From contig CAMVBJ010000012.1 in assembly GCA_947165675.1 (NCBI GenBank), positions 1 to 64,000 on the forward strand: a stretch of DNA of 64,000 nt. The letters run 5' to 3'. The notes under the pieces are model-generated. The model did no database searches, was not told the origin of the DNA, and saw nothing but the letters and a program-made list of their open reading frames with translations. The DNA comes from an uncultured Prevotellaceae bacterium. Its GTDB lineage: Bacteria > Bacteroidota > Bacteroidia > Bacteroidales > Muribaculaceae. Shown here one piece after another: positions 55,329 to 62,765 of this stretch (the first letter of the stretch is position 1; every line of letters starts with the position of its first letter). The translations under genes and the position numbers were made by a program.

Positions 55329-55350
55329 CCACCCTCATGAACCCTCGATT

Positions 55351-55374
55351 ACAACTACTGATAACGGTAGTTGT
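55351..55374 (+). terminator. Hairpin after the HUH gene
   Basis: An 8-bp stem (ACAACTAC / GTAGTTGT) is followed by TGTTATTTTAC. Confidence 0.55.
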
Positions 55375-55406
55375 TGTTATTTTACAAATAATTCTCGCCG
55401 TTTTTT

Positions 55407-55439
55407 CTTGTAAGATATGGTATTTTTACCATATCTTTG
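55407..55439 (+). promoter_or_regulatory. Promoter and operator-like palindrome of the AAA ATPase gene
   Basis: CTTG (55407-55410), 21 bases, TATCTTTG (55432-55439). A perfect 11-bp dyad (AAGATATGGTA / TACCATATCTT, loop TTTT, 55412-55437) fills the spacer and overlaps the -7 box, a place where a repressor would block transcription. Confidence 0.65.
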
Positions 55440-55497
55440 CACCATGAATTGCGAAACACGCAATTCCTTGAGTTTAATTTTTTAAAAAATTAGTAAC

Positions 55498-56586
55498 ATG
55501 AACAACACATCCAATGAACCATTACGGTGGCAAGACTGCCTGTTAGCCGAGGAAAAGGCTAAAAAAAAATTCACCAGCATCAAAGAGAAGTATGTAATCG
55601 ATGGCGACGTCGATTATCCCGAACCCGAGTACCTCATCCGCATCGGCGACGTGCCCACCCTGCCCAAGGGCAACCTGGTGGCCGTGAGTGCCAAGTGGAA
55701 AAACGGAAAAACGTTCTTCTGCGACATCCTGAGCGCCATCTTTCTGGGCTCCGACACGTTCACCAACTGCGAGAGCCTGGTCAAGAAGGGCAAGGTGCGA
55801 TTTATCGACACCGAGCAGGCGAGGAACGACAGCGCCCGCATCCTCAAGACCATCCGAGCCATCATTCCCGAGGAAAGGCATGGCGACATCGAGGTCTCCT
55901 GTCTGCGTGATGCCGATATCGACAGTTACGACGCCGATAATGATGATGTTTCCCGCTATGAGTTTGTGAGCCAGTCCATCGAGATTGAGCGTCCCGATCT
56001 GGTCATCGTTGACGGCATTGCCGACCTCATCTACAACTACAATGACGTGACCGAGAGCCAGGACATGGTTCACAAGCTGGCTACTCTCGCCAACAAGCAC
56101 AACTGCTGCATCGTCGTGGTCATGCACCAGAACAAGGGCAGCCATGACAAGATGATGAAGGGACACATCGGCACCATGCTCTACCAGAAGTGCAGCGACG
56201 TGTTCCAGGTCGAGAAACACGGCGATATATTTCTCGTCAGCCATCCCGTGTCTCGCCATCGCCAAAGCCAAGGACTGGTTTTCAAACTCGACGAGAACGC
56301 CATCCCCAAGGACGGCGCAGCCGACCGCCATCGGCAGATGCAACTCGAGAGGCAACAGAGCGAGCAGCAGGTGAGGGAAATCCTCGCCGACGTCATTCCC
56401 CAGGACGGCACGCCCATCAGGCGCAGCGACATCGTTGAGCGACTCACCGAGAAGCATCCTTTCCAGCGAACCCGTTGCTACGAACTCATCAAGCAAGCCC
56501 TGGCAACGGGGTTGCTCGAGGAGGTGGACAGGTCAAGGGTAAGGCTCAAGCCTGCAGCCGACGTTTCGTCCGTTCGTCCGCTATAA
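55498..56586 (+). CDS. RecA/RepA-like AAA ATPase
   Basis: P-loop ATPase of 362 residues of the AAA_25/RepA type, common on mobile elements. Walker A is AKWKNGKTFF (about residue 64) and Walker B is RPDLVIVDGIADLI (about 165). A histidine-containing loop VVMHQNKGS follows. Residues about 295-350 form a winged-helix-like domain (IRRSDIVERLTEKHPFQRTRCYELIKQAL). The last residues (SSVRPL) are encoded by GTCC/GTTC tetramers. It lies between hsdM and hsdS under its own operator-like promoter. It could be a helicase loader, a regulator or a defence accessory. Confidence 0.8.
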   Translation: MNNTSNEPLRWQDCLLAEEKAKKKFTSIKEKYVIDGDVDYPEPEYLIRIGDVPTLPKGNLVAVSAKWKNGKTFFCDILSAIFLGSDTFTNCESLVKKGKVRFIDTEQARNDSARILKTIRAIIPEERHGDIEVSCLRDADIDSYDADNDDVSRYEFVSQSIEIERPDLVIVDGIADLIYNYNDVTESQDMVHKLATLANKHNCCIVVVMHQNKGSHDKMMKGHIGTMLYQKCSDVFQVEKHGDIFLVSHPVSRHRQSQGLVFKLDENAIPKDGAADRHRQMQLERQQSEQQVREILADVIPQDGTPIRRSDIVERLTEKHPFQRTRCYELIKQALATGLLEEVDRSRVRLKPAADVSSVRPL

Positions 56587-56598
56587 TATATATAAATT

Positions 56599-56711
56599 GA
56601 ACGAACGAATGAACGGATGAAATTGTGTCATCGATAGTTTTGACACAACAATTTCATTTCTGTCATTAAACTATACAATACCTACCCTTTCATCCGTTCA
56701 TTCGTTCGTTC
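56599..56711. repeat. 113-bp nested palindrome of GAAC/GTTC tetramers, copy 1
   Basis: A perfect 24-bp inverted repeat (56599-56622 with 56688-56711) encloses 65 bases. Inside is a hairpin TTGTGTCA/TGACACAA (56623-56648) that is 24 of 26 identical to the minus strand of 17744-17769. A further tetramer run (56564-56580) forms the end of the ATPase gene. The structure could form a cruciform or, as RNA, a long hairpin. Confidence 0.85.
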
Positions 56712-56753
56712 GCATGTACACATTTTATTCACACTTTAAATATTTCAAGTACT

Positions 56754-56981
56754 ATGACACACAATATCAATTTAACTGAATTAGTTGACCTGCTCGCCGA
56801 CTACATTGTCACCGGCATTCACATCAACATCGACAGCGAAAGTGAGGTAAAGACCATCTCGGTACACAACCTCAAGACCGGCAAAGCGGTGAAGTTCACC
56901 TTCAAGGTTCCCGTCCGCGGTGTTTGCCAAATTGGTGACTGGGAGGAAACGACCGAGCCGGTAAACAAGCCTAAAGATTAA
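56754..56981 (+). CDS. Small hypothetical protein
   Basis: Protein of 75 residues: helical start (TELVDLLADYIVTGIHI), then strands (VKTISVHNLKTGKAVKFTFKV) and a charged end. Codon use fits the neighbours and there is a good terminator after it. I do not recognise it. Its place between the AAA ATPase and hsdS suggests it belongs to the island; a regulator or antitoxin-sized accessory is possible but unsupported. Confidence 0.6.
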   Translation: MTHNINLTELVDLLADYIVTGIHINIDSESEVKTISVHNLKTGKAVKFTFKVPVRGVCQIGDWEETTEPVNKPKD

Positions 56982-56983
56982 TC

Positions 56984-57016
56984 CGCACGTACGTCCGTAC
57001 GAACGAATGGACGGAC
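56984..57016. repeat. Tetramer repeat downstream of the small protein
   Basis: CGTACGTCCGTACGAACGAA and following bases form another partly palindromic run of the GTCC/GAAC family, just before a terminator. Confidence 0.65.
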
Positions 57017-57027
57017 AGCCCTGCATT

Positions 57028-57064
57028 GGTGGTGCTCTCGACAAAAAGGGCACCACCTTTTTTA
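57028..57064 (+). terminator. Intrinsic terminator before hsdS
   Basis: An 8-bp stem (GGTGGTGC / GCACCACC) is followed by a run of T. It separates the accessory genes from hsdS-hsdR. Confidence 0.85.
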
Positions 57065-57112
57065 TTAAATATTATTCCACCACAAAACCTGCCCCATTCA
57101 AACAGAAATTTG

Positions 57113-57120
57113 TAACTTTG
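57113..57120 (+). promoter_or_regulatory. Promoter -7 box for hsdS-hsdR
   Basis: TAACTTTG, 20 bases before the hsdS start. The specificity and restriction genes are therefore transcribed separately from hsdM. Confidence 0.7.
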
Positions 57121-57140
57121 CACCAAACGACCAATAACCA

Positions 57141-58232
57141 ATGAACAAACAAGACTGGACATATAAGAAACTGGGAGAGGTTGCAACTATTGTTGGAGGC
57201 AGCACTCCAAAATCAAATATTGAAGAATATTGGGGTGGCACAAACTATTGGGTCACACCTGCCGATTTAGATGGAAATAAATATCAAGGTGCAACTCCTC
57301 GAACCATAACTGATTTGGCCGTACAAAAAACCAATCTTCAATTACTCCCTATTGGTACAGTATTATTATCATCACGTGCACCTATTGGAAAAGTTGCTAT
57401 CACCACTGTTCCTATGTATTGTAATCAGGGATTCAAGAATGTAGTTTGTTCAGATCTCCTTATAAATGAATTTGTTTATTGGTATCTATTTGGAAAAGTT
57501 GACTACCTAAATTCATTGGGTAGAGGAGCAACATTTAAGGAGATTTCTAAAAGAGCCACAGAACAAATCCCTATTCCTGTGCCGCCGATTGCGGAGCAGG
57601 AGCGGATTGTTGCGGAACTTGATTTGCTTTCGGGCATCATCGAGAAGAAGAAAGAACAACTCAAAGCCTACGACCAACTCGCACAGTCCATCTTCTACTC
57701 CATGTTTGGCGACCCCATCGACAATCCTAAAGGATGGGAAACCAAAACGATTGGCAATACATGTACTATTACTTGTGGCCAAGACTATAAGACTGTCGAA
57801 GATGAAAATGGAAAGTACCCTATATACGGAACAGGAGGAATAATGGGTTGGGCCAATCAGTTCAGATGCCCAAAAGATTCTGTAATCATTGGAAGAAAGG
57901 GCAATATCAATAACCCGATTTTAGTAAATGCTGATTTTTGGAATGTTGATACCGCATTTGGTGTCACTCCAAATAACGAAGTGCTGAGTGCAATTTATTT
58001 CTTCTTTTTTTGTAAAGAGTATGATTTTACGCAGCATGATGTTTCTGTTACGATACCAAGTTTGCGAAGAACTGACATCTTAAAAATAAAGTTGCCTGTT
58101 CCTCCTCTTTCGCTTCAGCAGGAGTTTGCTGAGAAGATAGAGGCGATTGAGAGGCAAAAGGCTTTGGTTCAACAATCCATTGACGAGACGCAGACGATGT
58201 TTGACTGCACGATGGATAAATACTTTGGATAA
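57141..58232 (+). CDS. hsdS: Type I restriction-modification specificity subunit
   Basis: DNA-recognition subunit of 363 residues with two target recognition domains (about 5-145 and 195-330). Each is followed by a conserved coiled-coil spacer (PVPPIAEQERIVAELDLL and PVPPLSLQQEFAEKIEAI). The recognition domains are AT-rich (57170-57570, 57745-58085), whereas the first spacer (57580-57740) has the GC content of the rest of the island. This fits domain exchange. The hsdR gene starts 3 bases after the stop codon. Confidence 0.95.
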   Translation: MNKQDWTYKKLGEVATIVGGSTPKSNIEEYWGGTNYWVTPADLDGNKYQGATPRTITDLAVQKTNLQLLPIGTVLLSSRAPIGKVAITTVPMYCNQGFKNVVCSDLLINEFVYWYLFGKVDYLNSLGRGATFKEISKRATEQIPIPVPPIAEQERIVAELDLLSGIIEKKKEQLKAYDQLAQSIFYSMFGDPIDNPKGWETKTIGNTCTITCGQDYKTVEDENGKYPIYGTGGIMGWANQFRCPKDSVIIGRKGNINNPILVNADFWNVDTAFGVTPNNEVLSAIYFFFFCKEYDFTQHDVSVTIPSLRRTDILKIKLPVPPLSLQQEFAEKIEAIERQKALVQQSIDETQTMFDCTMDKYFG

Positions 58233-58235
58233 ACT

Positions 58236-61200
58236 ATGAGGAACTTCGACTATCTACAGGAATTGGGTTTGACTGACCTGCATCGCTTCTGCTCGGCAGC
58301 CGAGGAAATGCAGGTGAGTAATCCTGACCTGAGTGCCGTCAGCGCCAGGAAGGCCTTGGAGTATATCGTCAGGGCTCTCTATGTGATGAAAAACATCGAG
58401 GTGCCCGAGCGGGTATCCCTGTTTGAACTTGTGGATGGCGAGGTGTTCCGTGGGTTCATCGGCGACCAGCGGGTAATGAAGGCCGTTCACTATGTACGCA
58501 AGGTGGGCAACAACGGGGCTCATGGCAAGCATGTGTCAGGGGGCGAATCGTTCTTCTGCCTGCTCAACCTCTACAATGTGGTGGCCGCGATATTGCACAA
58601 ATTGACCTTCATCAAGGAGGTCGTCCCGTTTGACAGGAACCTGATCCCCAGCAGTCCCCAGGCAACGGTCATCACGCCCCCCAAGGTCGAGGTAAGTCCC
58701 ACATCGGCCATCGTCGAGGCGGCAGACAAAGAGGCCGTCGAGGACAAGACTCCCGTGGTGGAAGTGGAATCGGATATCTCCGAGGCCGAGACTCGAAAAC
58801 TCTACATCGACCTGATGCTGAAAGAGGCAGGCTGGGACGTGCTGGAGACCGAAGGAGCCATCCAGCCCTCAAAGGCCTGCATCGAAGTCGAGGTCGAAGG
58901 CATGCCCAACAATGAGGGCAAAGGCTACTGCGACTATGTGCTGTTCGGCAGCAACGGTCTGCCCCTGGCAGTGATTGAAGCCAAGCGGACAAGCGTGTCT
59001 CCCGTCAAGGGCAAACATCAAGCCGAACTGTATGCCGAGTGCCTGGAAAAGCGCTACGGCGTGAAGCCCGTCATCTACTACAGCAACGGCTTTGAGACAC
59101 ATATCATCGACGGGCTGGGCTATCCTCCCCGCCCGCTCTACGCCTTCCACACCGAGGCCGACCTGGAACTGCTCCTGCTGAAAAGGAAGCGGCACGATAT
59201 CGCCGATTTCGGCGTGAAAGACAGCATCACCGACCGCCATTACCAGAAAATGGCCATCAAGGCGGTGTGTGAACACTTCAACAGCAAGCACCGCCGAGGC
59301 CTGCTTGTCATGGCGACAGGAACGGGCAAGACGAGAGTCGCCATCTCGCTGGTCGATGTGCTGGCATGTAACGGATGGGTGAAGAACGTCCTGTTCCTTG
59401 CCGACAGGACTCCCCTGGTGAGCCAGGCACACAAGAACTTCGTGAAACTGCTGCCCCACATGACCACCTCGGTCCTGAGCGAGGACAAAGACCCCGACAC
59501 GACCGCCCGCATCACCTTCTCGACCTATCAGACGATGATCAACTACATCGACACCGACGAGAAAGCCTTCAGTGTCGGTCGGTTTGACCTGATTATCATC
59601 GACGAGGCGCACAGGTCAATCTTCGGCAAGTATTCAGCCATCTTCAACTACTTTGACGCTCTGCTCGTAGGCTTGACAGCGACACCCCGTGACGAGGTGG
59701 ACAAGAGCACCTATGAGACCTTCCAAATGGAACAGGGCGTGCCCAACTATGCCTACGAACTGGAGGATGCCGTGGCCGAGGGCTACCTGGTCAACTACAA
59801 GGGCTTCAAGCGTGGATCACTCATCCTGAAAGAGGGTATCAAGTACAATAACCTGAGCGCAGAGGAAAAGGAACAGCTCGAAAAGGTGTGGGAGTATGAA
59901 CAGGCTGTCAAGGCTATTGAAGGAGATCCCCAACACCGAGATATCGAGAGCAAGGAGATATTCAATTACATCTTCAACCTCGACACCATCGACCGTGTGC
60001 TGCAAGACCTGATGGAGAACGGTCTGAAGGTGCAGAGCGGGGAGCGTATCGGCAAGTCCATCATCTTTGCCTACAACCATCGCCACGCTGAAATGATCGT
60101 CGAGCGGTTCTACTACTTATACCCTGAATACTCATCAGATTTCTGCGCCCTTATCGACAACTATGTCACCTATTCAAAAGACCTCATCGACAAGTTCGAA
60201 ATCAGGGATGGCAACCCGCAGATAGCCGTTTCGGTCGATATGCTTGACACAGGCATTGACGTGCCCGATGTGTTGAACCTTGTGTTCTTCAAGGTGGTCA
60301 AGAGTAAAATCAAGTTCATGCAGATGATTGGCCGAGGCACACGCTTGTCACAGGGCATCTTCGGGCCAGGGAAAGACAAGGAGTTCTTCTACATCTTTGA
60401 TTGGTGCAGGAACTTCGAGTATTTCGACAAGAACCCCGATGGTCAGACAGCAGCCGTTGCACCGTCGTTGACCGAGAAGATTTTCAGTATTCGGGCTAAG
60501 ATAGCGTTCCACTTGCAGCATCAGCAGTGGCAAGAAGACGAGTATGCCCGGGGGCTACATGACGAAATCAAGACGCTGTTGAAAGAACAGGTCGCCTCGC
60601 TCAGTGACAGCCACATCTCAGTAAGGGAAAAATGGGCTGACGTGAGCCACTTCAAGGGCAACGACTCATGGACATACATTTCGGAAGTTGATGTCAACAC
60701 ATTGAGCAATGTTATCGCTCCCTTGCTGCCCAAGAACACCCTCGACGAGAGTGCCAAGAAATTTGACGTGTTGGTGATGCTGATTGAATTGTCGCTGATT
60801 GGCGGGGAAGGCAATGCCACCAAAGCCGTGCACTCGGTTCAAACGATTGCCGAGAAACTGCAAGAGAAAGCCACCCTGCCCCAGGTACAGGCCAAGATGG
60901 GCACGATCAAGGAAGTATTGACCGATGTGGCTTGGCAGAACGTCTCGCTCAAGTGGCTTGAAAAAGTCCGCAACGACCTGAGAGACCTCATCAAGTTCCT
61001 CATCGGGCAAGGCGGGCAGTGGTTCACTGTGGACATCGAGGACGAAATCAGCGACGAGGGTACGATGGAGGGCATCACACCCCGTGTGTCCTACAAGCAG
61101 AGCGTGCTGGACTTCCTGTCGAAGAACAGAAACCTGCCCGTACTCCAAAAGATCTACGATATGGAGCAACTGACAGCAGCCGACTTCACCGAACTTGAAC

Positions 61201-61550
61201 GCATCCTGTGGCAAGAACTTGGCAGTAAGGATGATTACGACAAGTTCACCCATGGGATGCCCTGCGGCGGCAATGTCGCCATGTTTGTCCGCTCCCTGGT
61301 CGGCGTTGACCGCAAGAATGCGGTGAGACGGTTCTCGGAGTTCATCTCTGGGAACGAATTGAATGCCGAACAGGAGGACTTCCTGAATACCATTATCGCC
61401 TATGTGTGCGAGAACGGAGACATCACCAAGGAGATCGTCGTTAACGAGTCGCCCTTCGACGAGCAGCTGTCAGTATTCACCCCCTACATGCTGCCCCTGG
61501 CCAAGTACATCGACACCATCCACGGCGTCATCACCCCACAGACGGCATAA
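58236..61550 (+). CDS. hsdR: Type I restriction-modification restriction subunit
   Basis: Endonuclease and translocase subunit of 1104 residues. An N-terminal DUF4145-like helical domain (ARKALEYIVRALYV, about 1-125) and a linker precede the HSDR_N nuclease domain (YCDYVLFGSNGLPLAVIEAKR, about 240-260). The SF2 helicase motor follows, with MATGTGKTRVAISL (Walker A), IIDEAHRSIFGKYS (DEAH), GLTATPRDE and QMIGRGTRLSQG. The C-terminal region (about 760-1104) is helical. All motifs look intact, so an active enzyme is expected. Confidence 0.95.
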   Translation: MRNFDYLQELGLTDLHRFCSAAEEMQVSNPDLSAVSARKALEYIVRALYVMKNIEVPERVSLFELVDGEVFRGFIGDQRVMKAVHYVRKVGNNGAHGKHVSGGESFFCLLNLYNVVAAILHKLTFIKEVVPFDRNLIPSSPQATVITPPKVEVSPTSAIVEAADKEAVEDKTPVVEVESDISEAETRKLYIDLMLKEAGWDVLETEGAIQPSKACIEVEVEGMPNNEGKGYCDYVLFGSNGLPLAVIEAKRTSVSPVKGKHQAELYAECLEKRYGVKPVIYYSNGFETHIIDGLGYPPRPLYAFHTEADLELLLLKRKRHDIADFGVKDSITDRHYQKMAIKAVCEHFNSKHRRGLLVMATGTGKTRVAISLVDVLACNGWVKNVLFLADRTPLVSQAHKNFVKLLPHMTTSVLSEDKDPDTTARITFSTYQTMINYIDTDEKAFSVGRFDLIIIDEAHRSIFGKYSAIFNYFDALLVGLTATPRDEVDKSTYETFQMEQGVPNYAYELEDAVAEGYLVNYKGFKRGSLILKEGIKYNNLSAEEKEQLEKVWEYEQAVKAIEGDPQHRDIESKEIFNYIFNLDTIDRVLQDLMENGLKVQSGERIGKSIIFAYNHRHAEMIVERFYYLYPEYSSDFCALIDNYVTYSKDLIDKFEIRDGNPQIAVSVDMLDTGIDVPDVLNLVFFKVVKSKIKFMQMIGRGTRLSQGIFGPGKDKEFFYIFDWCRNFEYFDKNPDGQTAAVAPSLTEKIFSIRAKIAFHLQHQQWQEDEYARGLHDEIKTLLKEQVASLSDSHISVREKWADVSHFKGNDSWTYISEVDVNTLSNVIAPLLPKNTLDESAKKFDVLVMLIELSLIGGEGNATKAVHSVQTIAEKLQEKATLPQVQAKMGTIKEVLTDVAWQNVSLKWLEKVRNDLRDLIKFLIGQGGQWFTVDIEDEISDEGTMEGITPRVSYKQSVLDFLSKNRNLPVLQKIYDMEQLTAADFTELERILWQELGSKDDYDKFTHGMPCGGNVAMFVRSLVGVDRKNAVRRFSEFISGNELNAEQEDFLNTIIAYVCENGDITKEIVVNESPFDEQLSVFTPYMLPLAKYIDTIHGVITPQTA

Positions 61551-61566
61551 CGGCACGCACATACCC

Positions 61567-61590
61567 GACGAACGAACGGACGAACGAACA
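61567..61590. repeat. Right tetramer repeat of the restriction island
   Basis: GAAC/GGAC tetramers starting 16 bases after the hsdR stop. Bases 61567-61585 are inverse complementary to 52615-52633. The tRNA gene's 3' end lies 45 bases further right. Confidence 0.8.
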
Positions 61591-61634
61591 AAAAACAAAA
61601 ATCACCGGCACCATCAAGCGTCGGCGATTTATTG

Positions 61635-61708
61635 TGGTCCCACTTGGGCTTGAACCAAGGACTCCCTGATTATGAGTCAGGTGCTCTAACCAACTGAGCT
61701 ATAGGACC
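61635..61708 (-). tRNA. tRNA with CAU anticodon, probably tRNA-Ile2
   Basis: A complete cloverleaf is readable on the minus strand: acceptor GGTCCTA/TGGGACC, D-arm TAGCTCAGTTGGTTAGAGCA, anticodon arm CCTGA-CTCATAA-TCAGG with CAT at 61672-61674, T-arm TTGGTTCAAGCCCAA, discriminator A, no encoded CCA. C4-G69 and C5-G68 match TilS substrates, favouring lysidine-modified Ile2 over elongator Met. The restriction island abuts its 3' side. Confidence 0.9.
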
Positions 61709-61744
61709 GGCTTGTGAGTAAGTGTGTCCTCACAAAAGCGGATG

Positions 61745-61752
61745 CAAAGTTA
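61745..61752 (-). promoter_or_regulatory. Promoter -7 box for the CAU tRNA
   Basis: CAAAGTTA reads TAACTTTG on the minus strand, 37 bases before the tRNA 5' end. Confidence 0.7.
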
Positions 61753-62102
61753 CAAATTATTTATGAATTGGCAACCATTTCCCCGTTTTTTTTAGCATAA
61801 TGGCAAAAAGCAAGCATAAAAGTCTATTTTCTGGCTGCTTTCTGCAAAAAAAACACTATAAAGCTACAAAATGCGCAAAAAATCGAATTTTTCACATTTT
61901 TTAAACATTAAAAGCAATGAAATTAGAGAAATAATTATTTAATTTGCAACGTTAATTGAAGAGTACATCTAATTAAACGTTTATTAGATGACAAAGATAA
62001 ATGCTTTTATGGGGTAAATATAGTTTTCAAGTATTAGTAATTATGAGGGTCTCAGCAGTGATTGCCAAGACCTTTTTTATTTCCCTTTTCTGAATCCTCT
62101 TT
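61753..62102. other. AT-rich intergenic region with a palindrome and a hairpin
   Basis: No ORF. A near-perfect 25-base palindrome (CATCTAAT...ATTAGATG, 61966-61990) is centred on AAACGTTT. A small hairpin (GGTCT / AGACC, 62048-62072) followed by six T points right, so a short + strand transcript may end here. No matching promoter was found. Confidence 0.45.
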
Positions 62103-62765
62103 TTAATCATTTTTGGTCATCGCCATCAGTGTGATGATACCTTCCCGTCCCATATTCATCATCAGGTCAAGGATGCTCAGGTCTGGGGTGAAGCCGCCGC
62201 TTGCTGTCCACATCTGGTGATAAGGCACATCAGCGATAGGCAAGACATCAGGTTTCTTCATGGCGATGCGTCCCCTCAGGTCTATCGTCTGTTCATTGTC
62301 ATGCGCCTCTACCCCATCCAGGTAACGTGTCGTTAACGGCAGGTCCATGAAATCGACAATCAGCTCATGCAGCTGGCTGTTGAAATCGTGCAGATAACGT
62401 TGTGACCCGTTGATGATGCAGGACAGATCATCGGCGACATAGTCAAAGTAAGGGGAGCGACCATAAGCCGAGAAAAGAGCGCCCCAATGCAAGCGACGCC
62501 AGTCGCCATGTTCCGAAATGATGACGTCCTTGAGGGGTGTCATCATGTTGTTGGTGCCACCCACAAGAGGAACGGTGAGCGTCTGCACACCGTTAGGGCC
62601 GTCGATGCGGTAGCGATGGTGGCTGTGACGCAAGGGCAGGCGTTTTTCCCCGAGGTCAACGAGTAGATGCTCAGACTGGAGAGCCGCAGCATAGCACCGC
62701 ACACTGGCAGCACACATACTGCCCATGACGACAGCCGATGGGAAGGATGCTGATGAGTTGCTCAC
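62103..62765 (-). CDS. WbqC-like family protein
   Basis: Protein of 220 residues of the WbqC-like family, found in polysaccharide loci and elsewhere in Bacteroidetes. Typical stretches are QTLTVPLVGG, WRRLHWGALFSAYGRSPYFDYV and the short C-terminal FTPDLSILDLMMNMG. The start overlaps the end of the signal peptidase gene by 4 bases (ATGA), so translation is coupled. The biochemical role is unknown. Confidence 0.88.
   Translation of the reverse strand: MSNSSASFPSAVVMGSMCAASVRCYAAALQSEHLLVDLGEKRLPLRHSHHRYRIDGPNGVQTLTVPLVGGTNNMMTPLKDVIISEHGDWRRLHWGALFSAYGRSPYFDYVADDLSCIINGSQRYLHDFNSQLHELIVDFMDLPLTTRYLDGVEAHDNEQTIDLRGRIAMKKPDVLPIADVPYHQMWTASGGFTPDLSILDLMMNMGREGIITLMAMTKND

Noticed and set aside
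52687-61550. A phase-variable hsdS inversion system
   Set aside because: Only one hsdS is present, with no second partial copy in inverse orientation and no invertase gene in the window.
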